Below are positions 1 to 13,923 of a stretch of 64,000 nt of DNA, in pieces (position 1 is the stretch's first letter; each line of letters starts with the position of its first letter). Position numbers and translations under genes: made by a program. The DNA comes from Capitella teleta (Eukaryota; Annelida; Polychaeta; Capitellidae). The stretch covers positions 261,750-325,749 of the forward strand of contig KB292015.1 of the NCBI GenBank assembly GCA_000328365.1. Direction: 5' to 3'. A model generated the notes under the pieces. The model made no database searches, was not told the DNA's origin, and saw nothing but the letters and a program-made list of their open reading frames with translations.

Positions 1-113
1 GGCCAGGCTAGCTCCTTAGAAAACAACAACAACATTCATAATTTATGCTATTTTATCCTTTGTTCATTTTTTTTTTCCAAAATAAACTTCCTTCCTTCCT
101 TCCTTCAGAGTTC
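1..113 (+). repeat. 3' tail of a retroelement with CTTCC-type microsatellite end
   Basis: This stretch is nearly the same as 18,585-18,690: both share a GCTCCTT...AAACAACAACAAC segment, then TTATGCTATTTTATCCTTTG, and both end in CTTCCTTCC repeats. Here an AATAAA sits just before the CTTCC repeats at about 82-110. A shared body followed by a short-unit microsatellite tail is typical of the 3' end of a non-LTR element or SINE. The element is cut by the window start, so its class cannot be fixed. Confidence 0.55.
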
Positions 114-413
114 GAGCTCACCTCAACTGGGAGCCTGCAAACACTGAAGTTACTAGTAACACTGGTTAGCGAGCGCCGCAGTTAAGAAGTTTGTGCTCCT
201 TTTGGAGATTCCGCTATACAGGTGTACGGTGGATTAATGGATTTGTGGCGTATGCAGCGCTCTCGTCATTCTCTTATAATCACTTTTAGTTGTTCACTTT
301 TAGTTGTTCAACTGTTAACTTGCCTTATTTGGAGTGGACACAACACACATGCATGTGGTAACATTGTTAAGGAAAGCACCCATGTTTATTGCTTTTATTT
401 GTTTTAATACTAA

Positions 414-609
414 TTGTTGAGGTGGTGGCCGAGTGGTTAGCGTGCTCGCCTCGAAAGGGCTTGCCGCTGGCCACAGGACGTTCGAAGCCAGCCACCAACC
501 TTGTGTTCTTGGGTAAGGCACTTAACTCCTGCTTACCTCCTCGGACCACATAAGCTTTCAGGCTTCAGGATTCAGAGGTTAAAGAAGCCCTCAAAAAAAA
601 AAAAAAAAA
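414..609 (+). mobile_element. tRNA-derived SINE with poly(A) tail
   Basis: The head carries an A-box-like TGGCCGAGTGGTTA at about 425 and a B-box-like GTTCGAAGCC at about 480, as in a Ser/Leu-type tRNA. It is followed by CTTGGGTAAGGCACTTAACTCC, which resembles the central domain of the MetaSINE group, and by an 18-base A run at 592-609. The tRNA-like part does not fold as a normal tRNA, so I call a SINE and not a tRNA gene. The family name is an inference from memory of the core motif. Confidence 0.6.
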
Positions 610-1166
610 TTAAATAGCCCACACTAGTCAATTATAATAAATGTTTTGGTTGAATTATCATTGTTTTCCAACCCTTTATCGTAAATTTAACAATATCTTC
701 ATAGTTTTTCAGTTGTTGTTGCTACAAAAAAATGTGGTGCATGCTCTGCCAACAGTCACATAATTCCCTGTTGAGTAGACCCCCGAAGCCGCCAGGCCGT
801 GAAAATATGGTTTGCTGAAGCATCAATTCGGCGGCCAGAGCCGACCTTTTTTCATGGCAGTGGCTGAGTAAAAATCATGGCTCAAGCCAGGAATGGATTT
901 GCGATATAATCTTTGAGAGGGCCACTGACAGGGCATCGATACTCTGGTTCATAATGCTTTTTTGGCATAAATTTTATCTTTCAATATTTGTAAGTTTTAC
1001 CTTTCTATCATTATATCAGGTCGTGAAGCAGTTCATGGTCCTGCAGAGTACACCAGACTTTGAATCTGTGCTGCTTACACTTCAAATTAAGACTTCAACA
1101 TAGTGAATAGTCTCTAGTACATGTACTCAACCATCCGCCTGATTACCTTACAAATTCTTATTGAAG
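610..1166. other. Stretch upstream of DPH5, possible decayed or unrelated exon
   Basis: No clear gene is seen. An acceptor-like TTATATCAG ends at about 1,019 and opens a short frame (VVKQFMVLQSTPDFESVLL...) that stops at TAG near 1,100. I do not recognise this peptide. A second frame of the same bases gives GREAV and later AYTS, two short matches to the missing DPH5 N-terminus, but with a stop and wrong spacing between them. Neither reading is secure. Confidence 0.25.
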
Positions 1167-2213
1167 GAAGAGCTGTATGGTCGGGAAGTCATCCTTGCTG
1201 ATCGCGATCTTGTTGAACAAGAATCAGAAGAAATTATGGAAGGTGCACTCTCTGAAGACATTGCTTTTCTTGTTGTTGGCGATCCTTTCGGGTGAGCTCG
1301 GTTCTGTCAAAGCAGTTGATTTATTTATTTGTTCTTTTGAAAAAATTTCTAGAGCAACAACTCACACAGACCTTCTTTTGCGAGCAAAGGAGCGAGGAAT
1401 TGACGTCAAAGTTATCCACAATGCTTCCATAATGAACGCCATTGGTTGCTGTGGTTTGCAGGTGATATTTCTTCAGGCGCCAAATTTAAAATTTAATCTT
1501 CTATTTTTTGGGGGTTCAACAGTTGTACAACTTCGGTGAGACTGTTTCAATAGTATTCTGGACAGATTCGTGGCAACCAGAAAGTTTCTATGATAAAATT
1601 GCAAAAAACAGACAGAATGACATGCACACTTTATGCCTGCTAGGTACGCACATTTTCTTACATCTTCTGTTTTTTGACTTTTTTCCCGTTTCCAATCTAA
1701 CATGATTATTGATAGGTATTATTTTTTGCTTCTCATTCTTTTACACAGACATCAAAGTCAAGGAGCAATCGATCGAAAATTTAATGAAGTGAGCTCCTAA
1801 TCACTGATTAAATATTGATACCTGATTTTGGTTACCATCTCCAGAGGCCGCAAAATATACGAACCTCCCAGGTATATGACGGTGAATCAAGCAGCTGAAC
1901 AACTCATGCAGGTGGTGCAGAGAAAACGGGAGCAGAAATTGCCTCTGGGTTGGCTTAGATCTTGTACTTGAAAGACATTTATTTGACTTTCACCGCAGAC
2001 ATGGATGAAAGCACTGTATGCGTAGGCGTCGCCAGAGTGGGATCTGATGACCAAGCAATCAAAGCGGGAACCCTCGAAGAAATGACGGCAGTGGATTTGG
2101 GAGGACCTTTGCATTCCATGGTTATCGCAGCAAAGACGCTGCATCCTCTAGAAATTGACATGCTCGAGTGTTTTGCCAACGACCCATCAGTATTGAAAGA
2201 GAAACCAACGTGA
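1167..2213 (+). CDS. DPH5: Diphthine methyl ester synthase DPH5, N-terminal exon(s) not found
   Basis: DPH5 is the SAM-dependent methyltransferase that methylates the elongation factor 2 histidine side chain during diphthamide synthesis in the cytosol. Exons: 1167-1291, 1353-1461, 1523-1643, 1749-1788, 1845-1948 and 1999-2213. All have GT-AG borders, and the phases agree throughout. The product reads like the family: [70 protein letters not shown] and a C-terminal [12 protein letters not shown] block. About 237 residues are visible against roughly 285 in the human protein. The missing ~50 are the start, with the family's first GLGLGD-type SAM motif. An AATAAA lies at 2228-2233. The donor after residue Leu of KLPL (GTTGGC) is weak. 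The 5' exon is either unseen, decayed or displaced by the repeats upstream. The identity is secure; the 5' end is not. Confidence 0.9.
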
Positions 2214-2636
2214 AGTCCTGATTTGTGAATAAATATTTTGTTTTATACATGTAGATGTATCCAATGTTGTTCATTGACATATATACGATCAGAATTTCTA
2301 TTGTCTGTATGCATGAGGAAATGGAAGAATCTATCTCTCCGCTACTCCAACTTGGGCATTTGCTATCAACCGTGAAAATTGACCTTTTAATTTTTTTTAA
2401 TTGACTTTACATGTGATACAGGTCTGGTTTAATTATAATGTTTGTTTCAAAGACAAGGAAGGAGCCCACGTAAATTAAGCAAAGTTTTATTGCATATTAC
2501 AAGCATTCAGCAGCAAAAAAATTAAACATGGCAAGACCAAAATCTCACATTTGTATTATCCATGATTATTTTATTGATAATCATAAATACAGCAAAACAA
2601 ACACAAATAACCCAAACCCGAAAATCCAAGATAATT

Positions 2637-4875
<2,239 letters not shown>

Positions 4876-5033
4876 TCTGATTCACTGTTGAAGTTAAAAG
4901 GATTGTGAAACAGACTTCAACACTCAGGGCTTAAAATAAGGCTCGACTAATCGCCGGGTTTACTCGTCGCCAAAGGCGAGTAAAAATTCTCTTTGCCTAG
5001 TAAAAATATCAAGAATCGTAGCCAAATGAGGAG

Positions 5034-5158
5034 CACTTGTCAAATAACCCCGGACCCTAAATCATGCAATTGGGGAGAGGGAGTTACTTCTCTTGTCTTT
5101 CATCCTTTCATTAGCTTGCTAATATGAGTTTTGGGGGTCCGGGGTTATTTGACAAGTG
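5034..5158. mobile_element. Short palindromic MITE-like element (125 bp)
   Basis: The two ends are perfect 24-bp inverted repeats beginning CACTTGTCAAATAACCCCGG on each strand. The 77-bp middle has no coding potential. No target duplication is clear in the flanks (GAG versus AAC). This fits a small non-autonomous DNA element of unknown superfamily. Confidence 0.6.
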
Positions 5159-6107
5159 AACCCCAAATGACGTGAGAAAATTTAGCTCTGTTTTCCATTG
5201 TTCATTGCAAAGAATCAATATGAGACAACTGTGTAATAATGGGAGCACAAATCGGCGCTTAGTAGAATCACTCTACCCTATGTGACCAAAATAGTATTAG
5301 TCGTTTGGTCAGTAGGCCAACTGGGACTAACTCACTAAGAGTCTGAGTCACTAGAGTGAGTTATAAATGATAATGCGTCAATCGTCAATGCCATCATTAA
5401 TTGAAATCATTCGATATGAATTATCATTATGATTCATTGAATCATTCAACATTGCATGGAAAAAGTTTGAAAGTTCAAAGAACCATCTAACAACACCCTC
5501 ACAACAATTGGACTAATACAGTTACTCGTATTTGAATAAAAATATATGAATGGAACTTACGATATTTCAAAGGCTGAATAATAATTATATTGGTGGTAGT
5601 GAAGTTGAATGTTTGGTTGATTCATCAATGGTTGTCGCTTACTTCAGAGTGAATTCAGCGCCATATGTGTTAGCGGATACGTTTCCATTATTGTGAGCTT
5701 GGTCGTTTTCAAAACGTTAGCAAACAGCTATCATATCAGACTCTATAGTCACAAAAGTGAATAAAATACGTTATGTGATTTTTATACCATCAATTCGTAT
5801 AATTATTACATTTCATATAGTTGTTTCCTATAAACATTTGTTATACCAAATATTAAAAACGTTACACTAACTGAATGCGTTATGGGTACGTTATGATTAA
5901 TTATAAAATATTCTGCGGTGTGTCTAAAACCCCAAAACAAATGCCCCATAATGAGTTGTTTTCCCTAAAATGAGATTTTAAGAAGCTATTATTATGTTTG
6001 ATTAATTTGTTATTAATCTCTTGTCTCCACATTCGTTCATTCAATTTCAACACATCAAAAGATATATAACGCATGCATAGGATTAGCTCCCCAAGGGTAG
6101 CGGAGTA
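5159..6107. other. Intergenic, no gene seen
   Basis: The sequence is AT-rich with only short chance frames. A direct tail-like stretch with TTTATA/TATTA runs is present but no recognisable gene, RNA or transposon. Confidence 0.4.
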
Positions 6108-6372
6108 GATCCCCCCTACTCTTATCGATAAATCCCAAGGGTTCTTTATCCTGCATACCACCATAGACAGTAGTACACAGCGCCCGGCCTTGTTACGCAG
6201 TTGGGCAGCACTGCATTGTCACCAAAGAATTACAACTATAACGGATTACAATTATAATTAACAATCATAACGCCCTTGGCCTGATCGGGTCTCGAACCCG
6301 GGACGTCGACCCTCACAGTCGGAATAGGATTGCAGACCGTGGTTTAACCCACTGTGCTATTCAGTGCCCCTT
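6108..6372 (-). mobile_element. tRNA-derived SINE, long form, 3' truncated
   Basis: Read on the minus strand, the head has the A box TAGCACAGTGGG (about 6,360) and the B box GGGTTCGAGACCC (about 6,295), followed by the GTAACAAGGCCGGGCGCTG and TGCAGGATAAAGAACCCTTG blocks. The same order occurs at 29,022-29,331, 43,388-43,560 and 62,378-62,640. This copy stops before the family's terminal GGAGCCGTAAAACC block. Confidence 0.75.
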
Positions 6373-7265
6373 ATAATTATGTGATCGAACCGAACCGATT
6401 TGGTGGGAGAATTAGAAGCACTGCATATGCGCTGTTCGTGTCTCTTTCGTACAATGAAAATGAGGTCAGGAAATTATTATTTTGCACTGGAATGATTAAA
6501 TTGGGTGTACATTTCGAGAATTTGGCATTATATCTGGCATCAAGGTTGAAACAGTGAAGTCCTTCTCCGCTCCATTGACAACTGGTACACCCGGTACTGG
6601 GATAATTTGGAGCGGGTTTGTTCAGAAAGGGCGGCATGGTTGGTACTGGGAAGTTAGATTGCACAGCCTGTGCAGGAATGTGGCAGTTGGGATGAAAGTG
6701 CCACATTTAGAATAAGATAAAGGGATATCAAAGTGGCCGAATTGACGGAAGAAAACCCAGGTACGTGTGCTTGTAGTAATGGACGTAGTACTGGTGGCAG
6801 AAGCATAAGGGTTGGACGAGGAAGCATTTGAAGGAAACATCATGAAAAACAAAAGTATTGTATCGTTTCCATCCTCACGTGACCATTCTTCATATGATTA
6901 CGTTAAGCACTTCGTGGATGCAAAAATATAAGACTCATTAACTCTTGGACCTAAGGAATCAACTTAATTAAGCAGAGACGTTATTCACGGTTCGAATTGA
7001 TACATGTACATGAGCCGTAAGTGTGGAACAGAGGTTAAGAAGATTCATTAAAGGCGATCACGGTATAGCATTGCAGTCGGTTTCAGGTCGCCCGTCGATT
7101 GTGAACTCTCCGTAACATTTATTTGAGCTATTCTTAGAAACGATCGCTTCCTTTATTGTGCGCAAAGTTTTGTTCGTGCCACCTCAGTTTTCTTCAATGC
7201 ACGCACGGTATAGTATCGATTTCGCTCAGCGAGATTACGAACTCGGCATAGAATACTTTTATAGC
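6373..7265. other. Intergenic with unassigned minus-strand frames
   Basis: Two overlapping open frames lie on the minus strand at 6,377-6,706 and 6,622-6,852. The first contains GCTSCQWSGEGLHCFN and a good acceptor-like CATTCCTGCACAG before it. I could not join them with matching phases and recognise neither, so no gene is called. Confidence 0.25.
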
Positions 7266-7269
7266 TTAA

Positions 7270-7692
7270 AGAGGACCTCTGTTCATTTCGGAACCTTTTT
7301 TTATTGATTCTGTGGGCTGTTGTGAGTGACGAGAGACCATTTTTGAAGTATTTGGTCTACTGTGAATGATATTAAAGACGAATTAAAATACAAATTTCTT
7401 GCTCAGGCAGAATAGCTTGAAACGAGATGAGTGCGAGATTTTCTTTTACGAGAACTGCTGAAAGATCTGCTCACTCGACTGCTCCCATTGTTAGCAATAA
7501 GAGAATTACTTTTATGCCGTCACGACGGTGTGATATCGAACGCGAGAAGAAAGAGAAATTTTAAACCTCTCAAAAATCGATGTATCTAGGAATTAGCCCA
7601 CAGCAAGCACATTGTCTAACCATTTGTCAGTCAAAACAGGCGTATTTGTCTTTTGGGATGCATCCGTTACTAGTTCGAAACAATCAGAGGAG
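7270..7692 (+). mobile_element. TTAA-site MITE, copy 1
   Basis: The left end is TTAA then AGAGGACCTCTGTTCATTTC. The body aligns along its whole length with 41,721-42,161. The right end has decayed: CAGAGG is kept but the last bases and the second TTAA are lost. It has no coding capacity. A TTAA target is typical of piggyBac-like transposases. Confidence 0.7.
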
Positions 7693-7936
7693 AGAAAGTT
7701 CTGAAAGAGAAAACAAGCCAGTGTAAAATAGATTTAAGAGCGAAGTGTTTATTAAGAAATTATATGGAAAGCTCACACAAATAGACATATATAAAATGTA
7801 TAAACTTTTTTAAAGAAAGGTTTAAAAGAAAAGGAAACCAAACTTACTTCAAAATAAAATGAATTCGGCGGTATAGAGAAAATTAAAAAATATGCTTTCA
7901 GATAGTAAAACCGGGCATAAAATAATGAATAAAAAG

Positions 7937-8587
7937 TTAATATACGCTCGAGTCATCTTCGTGTATGGTGGCAAGTTTGGGTTTTTCAAATATCTCATCC
8001 TCGTTCGTATGCGTAGCAGGAGAAGTCCTGGTGGATCGGTTTAGGGAGACGGTACATTGAAGGTCTTCGCGAAATGAGCGTGCACCGCTGTGTGCCAGGC
8101 TGGAGAGTTCAAGTCGCACGCCAGCCTCGTCGGCCACCCCAGAGGCCGTATCGGTGTAGAGTGGGTTGGGAATCGCGTGGCAGAATTGAGAGGGAAATCT
8201 GATTGGTCTGACGTCGCCTACGTGCACTCTGTACAGCGTCTTGCCGCAGTAGAAACAACTGAGAGATAAACACGGCACGAGGAGTCCAGCGCAGAGGATG
8301 GTGAGGCTGATTCTGTTGGTGTGCACCAAACAAACAACGCAAGCTAAACTGACGGCGCATACAAGCGACAGCACGCAAGACGCGATCAGCCATTTGGGGA
8401 AGATTCGCACGAGCCCAAGAGTGCCCGTGGGGGCTGAAGGTTGAAGTTCGGTCAAGTCCAGGGTGGGTTGGATCATGGTTCTTCGAGGCTCTTGGCAGTT
8501 TGTGGGATGACCACACGTTGACGAGGGTGGTATATATATATACATGTATACCCTTGACACGGAGAATAACTCACTCAGATCATCCAT
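7937..8587 (-). CDS. Uncharacterised two-pass membrane protein
   Basis: This is a single open frame of 216 residues. Two hydrophobic segments lie at about residues 66-88 (WLIASCVLSLVCAVSLACVV) and 93-114 (ISLTILCAGLLVPCLSLSCF), separated by a very short turn. This suggests a hairpin with both ends on the same side. The C-terminal ~100 residues are polar with acidic stretches and no domain I recognise. The first 37 codons run through a TATATATATATACATGTATA stretch, so translation may begin at Met38 (8,476), which has the good context ACCATGA. A TATA-like run just upstream of that Met would then be promoter or leader. I do not recognise the family; the length of the frame and the paired membrane segments are the support for it being real. 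Confidence 0.5.
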   Translation of the reverse strand: MDDLSELFSVSRVYMYIYIPPSSTCGHPTNCQEPRRTMIQPTLDLTELQPSAPTGTLGLVRIFPKWLIASCVLSLVCAVSLACVVCLVHTNRISLTILCAGLLVPCLSLSCFYCGKTLYRVHVGDVRPIRFPSQFCHAIPNPLYTDTASGVADEAGVRLELSSLAHSGARSFREDLQCTVSLNRSTRTSPATHTNEDEIFEKPKLATIHEDDSSVY

Positions 8588-9350
8588 TTACCCATTTCAA
8601 ATCGCTCATTCATGTATATAGAATGAGTTGATTAACCCTTCCCTGCATATAGGGTCGTGCTGGTGGTTTATATGTCACGCCACACCTTCTCATACCTTCC
8701 CCTTAGCCTCCCTGATCTGATCTGACTGATCAAGGGGAATCGAGCTCAGAGAACTGGAACCAGTGCTTCCAAATTCACCATAAGTTACTAGTTCAGCAGC
8801 CTGTCAATAATCTAACTTGCTCTTGCTATTTTTAGTAACACATCTTCTTTAACGCTGTTTTTATTACTCAATTTCATCAGTTTACCAATTTTATGCCCCA
8901 TTTATTATGTATCTTGCATGAGCGTTTTTAAACACTTTTATTTGTAGACTTTACGCTTTATAAAGATAAATATTATTATTTTATTATTATTAATAAAAAA
9001 TAAATATTATTATTTTATTATTATTAAGCCATGTTGAAGAACCCCCCATTGCGTGTTCTTATGTATTAATAAACCAGCTAGTGCATGTACATATATTTAC
9101 AAGTACAAGATATTTAGACTGTAATTCATTTCTAATACATTAGATCATAATGACATAAGTTAATAACCAAAGGAAAGCCTCTCCGGGGGGCATAGTCTTA
9201 CCCTTGGGGTGTACAAGCAGTGATAATTCCATAGAAGTATGACTGCATCCTTTACATTTCTGCTTAATATAACTAATATTATGTCTATTCCAGGCACAGA
9301 ACTCAAAGGTTGTGAAAATAAAATATAATTGAATCTAGGAAAATATGGAA
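8588..9350. other. Intergenic, AT-rich
   Basis: There is no gene. It includes a partly duplicated ATTATT-rich stretch at 8,945-9,030 in which AAATATTATTATTTTATTATT occurs twice. The fucosyltransferase 3' UTR probably begins downstream of about 9,350, where TTTATT at 9,352-9,357 gives AATAAA on the minus strand. Confidence 0.4.
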
Positions 9351-9576
9351 ATTTATTCAGCTGTCAAAAGATAAATCAACAGAATTAACATATTATTAAC
9401 TATATCACCATTGACAATGAATCTGTTGGTCTTTTGATATTTTGAACCAAGTAAAGAACACGGGGCAGCACATAGCTGGATATTCAGTGCAACTCAAGTC
9501 TGATTTCTGTATAACAAAACAAATATTTTATAATTTATACTTTTAACTATACTATACATACAAAATAGAAACATGC

Positions 9577-10545
9577 TTAATGCATTGGAATCCAGGATTC
9601 AGGAAACACATCCCCAATCGAGGTCATTCGGTCCAGAGGAGTAAATTTCTTGGGCCATAAATCAAAATAAATAGTCGTTCCGCCAGCCAGCCAAGCGCCC
9701 CACCACCCAAAGGTGCCTACGGACATGATCACATGATCGCACATGGATAAAATCGCCAGATCTACTCCAGGAGAATTCCTCAGAGAGAACCTGACATCAG
9801 GTGCAGATAAATACTGCTGACTCCACTCACTACTGTCACTGACAACAATGAATTGCACCGAGTGAAATTTCTGTCGAAAGTGGTCCATCGCTTTGAGGTA
9901 GTAACCCTCATCTGGAGTTGTGTAACCTTTATCAATGATATCCCGCGCTGTCAGGATATCTCCCCTCCTAACATGCACTCCAATGTGTATCTGTCGATCG
10001 TTGTCAGTTTTGTTGTACTGCAGAAATCTGACGGCTGCCTGTGCGATCGGTTCCTTGAATTTCAGTCGATCGCGGATAATCTGGTCAGAATCCTGGAAGT
10101 ATTTCCATGACTGGTAGAAGCCCACCAGCATGTGATCTTGGTTCTGAGGTAGGCGCTCAACGCCTGAGTCATATTTTGCTGGGTATCTTTCGTGAAATAT
10201 CCGCCAGGGGGCGTACTGTTCAACGTCATTTATAAGTCTCACCTGTAGATCAAAATACTGAGTTAGAGGGATGGTTTTCTCAAGAATTGGAAGGAGGTTA
10301 TTTTGATGCGCCAACGCCATCATTGTGGCAAACTGGAAGAGTAGATTGCCCAGACGTCTTTGGCTCGTGTAGCTGATCGTGATGAAGTGGTAACTGGCGC
10401 CAAAGGGTTCTGGATCATGATTGGCTGAGGAGGAGAGGAACGGATCCAGGAGTAGGAGACAGAACAGGACCTCGGCAGCTCCAATGAAAGCCAGTATCAG
10501 GAACAGACGGTAGTTGCGAATCTGGAGCCGATTGAATGTCATCAT
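9577..10545 (-). CDS. GT11 galactoside alpha-1,2-fucosyltransferase
   Basis: The enzyme transfers fucose from GDP-fucose to the 2-hydroxyl of a terminal galactose in the Golgi. The frame has 322 residues and no intron. It is a type II membrane protein: short basic N-terminus, membrane segment at about 14-34 (LFLILAFIGAAEVLFCLLLL), then a lumenal catalytic domain. Family motifs are RRLGNLLFQFATMMALA (63-79), HVRRGD (191-196, GDP-fucose binding) and SVGTFGWWGAWLAGG (275-289). A sequon NKT lies at 178. The length is close to the vertebrate FUT1/FUT2 enzymes (about 340-365). A lone intronless copy fits the gene-family expansions seen in marine invertebrates, possibly by retroposition, but no poly(A) tract or target duplication is evident. 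The exact acceptor glycan cannot be told from sequence. Confidence 0.92.
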   Translation of the reverse strand: MMTFNRLQIRNYRLFLILAFIGAAEVLFCLLLLDPFLSSSANHDPEPFGASYHFITISYTSQRRLGNLLFQFATMMALAHQNNLLPILEKTIPLTQYFDLQVRLINDVEQYAPWRIFHERYPAKYDSGVERLPQNQDHMLVGFYQSWKYFQDSDQIIRDRLKFKEPIAQAAVRFLQYNKTDNDRQIHIGVHVRRGDILTARDIIDKGYTTPDEGYYLKAMDHFRQKFHSVQFIVVSDSSEWSQQYLSAPDVRFSLRNSPGVDLAILSMCDHVIMSVGTFGWWGAWLAGGTTIYFDLWPKKFTPLDRMTSIGDVFPESWIPMH

Positions 10546-13030
10546 ACTTCACTCCTGTGAAAAGAATTTGAATTCCATCAACTATTTGCTGATAATTTGT
10601 AAGTATCAACAACATAATCCGCAATTCATTTAATTGGGATAAATATAGCATATTAAGTCAAATTTCTTTAAGCCTTTGGGCCTATACCTATAATTATTTC
10701 AGGTTGAATTGAGTCATATCATCAATTTCAGGTTGTTTGATGATAACAATCACTCCTTGCCTAAATTTCATAAGCCCCTCAGCACACAGCGCATTTATGT
10801 ATAAGCCTCATTTTGGTTGCCAAGAATTCATAACGAAACCAGTTGTTGAAAACACACTGTCCGTAGGCACACTTGTTTGAACATGAAGATATGGATAAAT
10901 ACTCCTTGGCAAGTTTTGCCAACTGCGGATAGTTGGCACGGTTTTGCCAAAATTTAATCGTCTCTTCTTGCTCATGAAGAGTACATTGACAGAATTATGT
11001 TCAGTGCAAAAAATTCATAATCATAATGGCGCTCAGCGGCTAGAACACATTGGCTAACTGACGGCTGAGCCGATCGTGAATCCGCCGTTGTTGTCCATCA
11101 CATCGACAACGGCGGCTGGCTATAACATCGGAGACCCCAGGGTCTGCAATCGCCTATTTTTGTGACAAGTGAAGTGACTCATTTTGATGTGCAGTGTTGC
11201 AGTAATTCTAATTCCCTAAGATTAAATGAGCAAATAAAAAATTTAAATATATTACAAGTAGCACAGATGTAGACACAGAGGCGTTTCCCCAGATGGGATA
11301 GCACAGATGGTCCCATCGTCTCGTTGTAGTATGTCAGCTATAATAATAATAATAAAATAATTATAAGAATCGTTGTTGCTGGCGATGAGTCTCTACCTAG
11401 ATTTAACATTACAAAGACTTCTATTGTCGCTCACGACTGAAACTTCAAGCAGTATCACCAGAATAAGCGTCTCAAAATCGTCTTAGATAAATACTAATGA
11501 CAAATGAAATAATGAATAATGGTAATGAAATATTATGTGAAAACTATTTACGCCAAATAATCAATACATTCAGTGAAATGAGCACACGGACCCTGATTAT
11601 GTTTCGCGTGAAGTGTTCCTTTTCATCATTACGTTCGTTATCATAACGCTCTTTTTCTCTCTAGAGAATTCACAGATCATAACGCAATTAGTCCAGCCAA
11701 TCTTGCTCGGAAATGGGGTCGAACCCGGACCTGATTGCAATACGGGATTTTCGTATACCAAATACCAATCGACGCAGAAATGCGCGATCTTTCACATATT
11801 CAGAATGTCAGGATTAAGACTCGGTTTTTTTTCCCCGTCAAATTTTGATGCAAAAATAACTGAGCCTAAATCCCGGTAGTAATTACAGTATCCATGATGA
11901 TGATAACATGTACACCCCTATACAATAAATGATAATTGTTACGTTAGTGACAGCTTTTCGGCATCACCATTCACGCAATCGTTCAAGAACCGCTTCCCCA
12001 TAAAAACATAGCAAATTGTTCACTGTGTGGGTTCTAATGCCGTCCTATGCTATTCTTATGTTGAATTTATTGCATCATGCAATTAAGTTTCGTTCAGGAC
12101 TTCAGGCAACACATATAAGCAAGCAATTGGTACTTCCATGCTCTCTGTTCTGTATAATTTGCCACGCAGAGCTAATTAGCGCTTACAGCAGTGAGCCATC
12201 ATTAATTGAGGTCATATAACACCAAGGACATATATACATGCATGTAAAACCGTTAAATAAAATGCTAATTTGAAGCATAAATTCACGTGAACGGCAGCAT
12301 TTAGTTGAAATTCCGATGACGAACTGAGGAAGCGTGCACATGTGGCAGGTTGCCAGAACCGAAAATAATTAATCTGACTACAATAACACGTTTTGTTGAG
12401 ACATGCAGATGTGCCTTGTACAACCAATTTCACAAGCACTCGAATGCATCGTACACCGTGTGTGCGTGTGTGTGTATTTGATGCCAGCACCACTGCTTTA
12501 AATTGCTTCCTTCTCAAATTCACATCCTTCATGAATTTGAGCGCGTAGCATGGCACTCCGCTGCACATATTATTCTGAATTCTGATACCTGTACATGTAA
12601 TTACATGTATTAATGTCTACTAATATATAGCAAATGTTATCTCACAGGATTCTCTCATGTTTACACATTAAAATCGAATTGTGATTATATTGTACTTATT
12701 AAATTACTAGTACTATTAAGTAGTGACCTGTGAATGTGTAGTCAGCAAGGCAATCACAATGGACACCCCCAGGCCATTGCAAGAGAAAGAGTTTTTCTAA
12801 TTTTTAAAATGCCAATCCTTTTGAGAATGACCTCCCGTCAGTGAATAATTCAAATTATGCATAGTCAAGGATGGAAACCTCATAACTTAAGATGAAACTC
12901 CAGATGTCTACGTGTTGAAACACACATAACACCATCTTATCAATGTTATCAGTGGAGTTGAAGTTAAATAGATAAAACATCCAACTGAGAACGAGATAAG
13001 AAAGCCACTAGAACAGATAAGAAGGAAATG
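10546..13030. other. Intergenic, with a possible SINE head
   Basis: No gene is seen. At 11,030-11,160 a tRNA-like TGGCGCTCAGCGG (A-box pattern) is followed by GATCGTGAATCC and a hairpin CCGCCGTTGT...ACAACGGCGG, which may be a decayed SINE. The rest is AT-rich with short frames only. Confidence 0.35.
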
Positions 13031-13923
13031 ACTGAAGTTCGAACTGTTTATTTAAACTTTTAAAGATATCTCTAACTGAAATGCACAATAGGACATTACA
13101 TGAAAATATGTCCGCACGAACAAGAGAAAAAAAAAATCAAGTCTGAAATCACACAAGATAAATTCTGGTAAAATGAAGAAAAAAAAAAAAAAAGAAAAAA
13201 AGTCAAATAGAACGATAAATAAAAACAATTTGCTGTTTTCTCTTCAGTCAAAAAGTGGAAAGAAAAGAAATTACTATCCGTGTTAAGATGGTATAAAAAA
13301 ACATTAACACTCCCAGATAAAGAGAACTTAAATATAGAGTGAACATTCAAAATAATATTTTACGTCGTGGATAATACGGAAAGAGAAAAAAAAAATAAAA
13401 ATTAAGAAGCAAAGAGATGCCATCAATATTCAAATCCAACATGTTGTATCAACTGCACTGAGAAATAATCTTTCAATTTTTTTTCACATTTTTTTAAGGT
13501 ATTTTTTTCACATTTTTTTATACATTTTATTTTATTTTTCTCTGGTCTAGGCTACACCATGATACACATAACTGATTCAAAGATCAAAGGACATTAGTCC
13601 CCTATTTGCGCTTTGAGAGAAAACTTAATTTTAGCAAATAGCCAAAAAAATAAAAACAAACACACAAAAACCGAAAACTCAAAACCGAAATTTTTCGGTT
13701 GAGAAATTTTGATTTAAAAATTCCAAAGTTCCATCAAAACGCAGATAGGGGTGAAGACTGGTGTTTAGGAGGAGGCATACATACTGATCAGATACATTTA
13801 CATTCCAAATGGGTTATTCATGACAGGGGCTGAAGGAGGACATGAGATAGCGTTATTTCTCATCTTGACCAAGTTCGAGGCATGTCTTGGGGCGACATCC
13901 CCTTGAGCCCGACGAGTGAGCGC

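Noticed and set aside
420-498. tRNA gene
   Set aside because: A- and B-box patterns are present but no cloverleaf with paired acceptor and anticodon stems forms, and a poly(A) tail follows; it is the head of a SINE.
13096-13350. 84-residue minus-strand frame rich in Phe
   Set aside because: It arises from A-rich runs in the likely antizyme 3' UTR and has low-complexity make-up.
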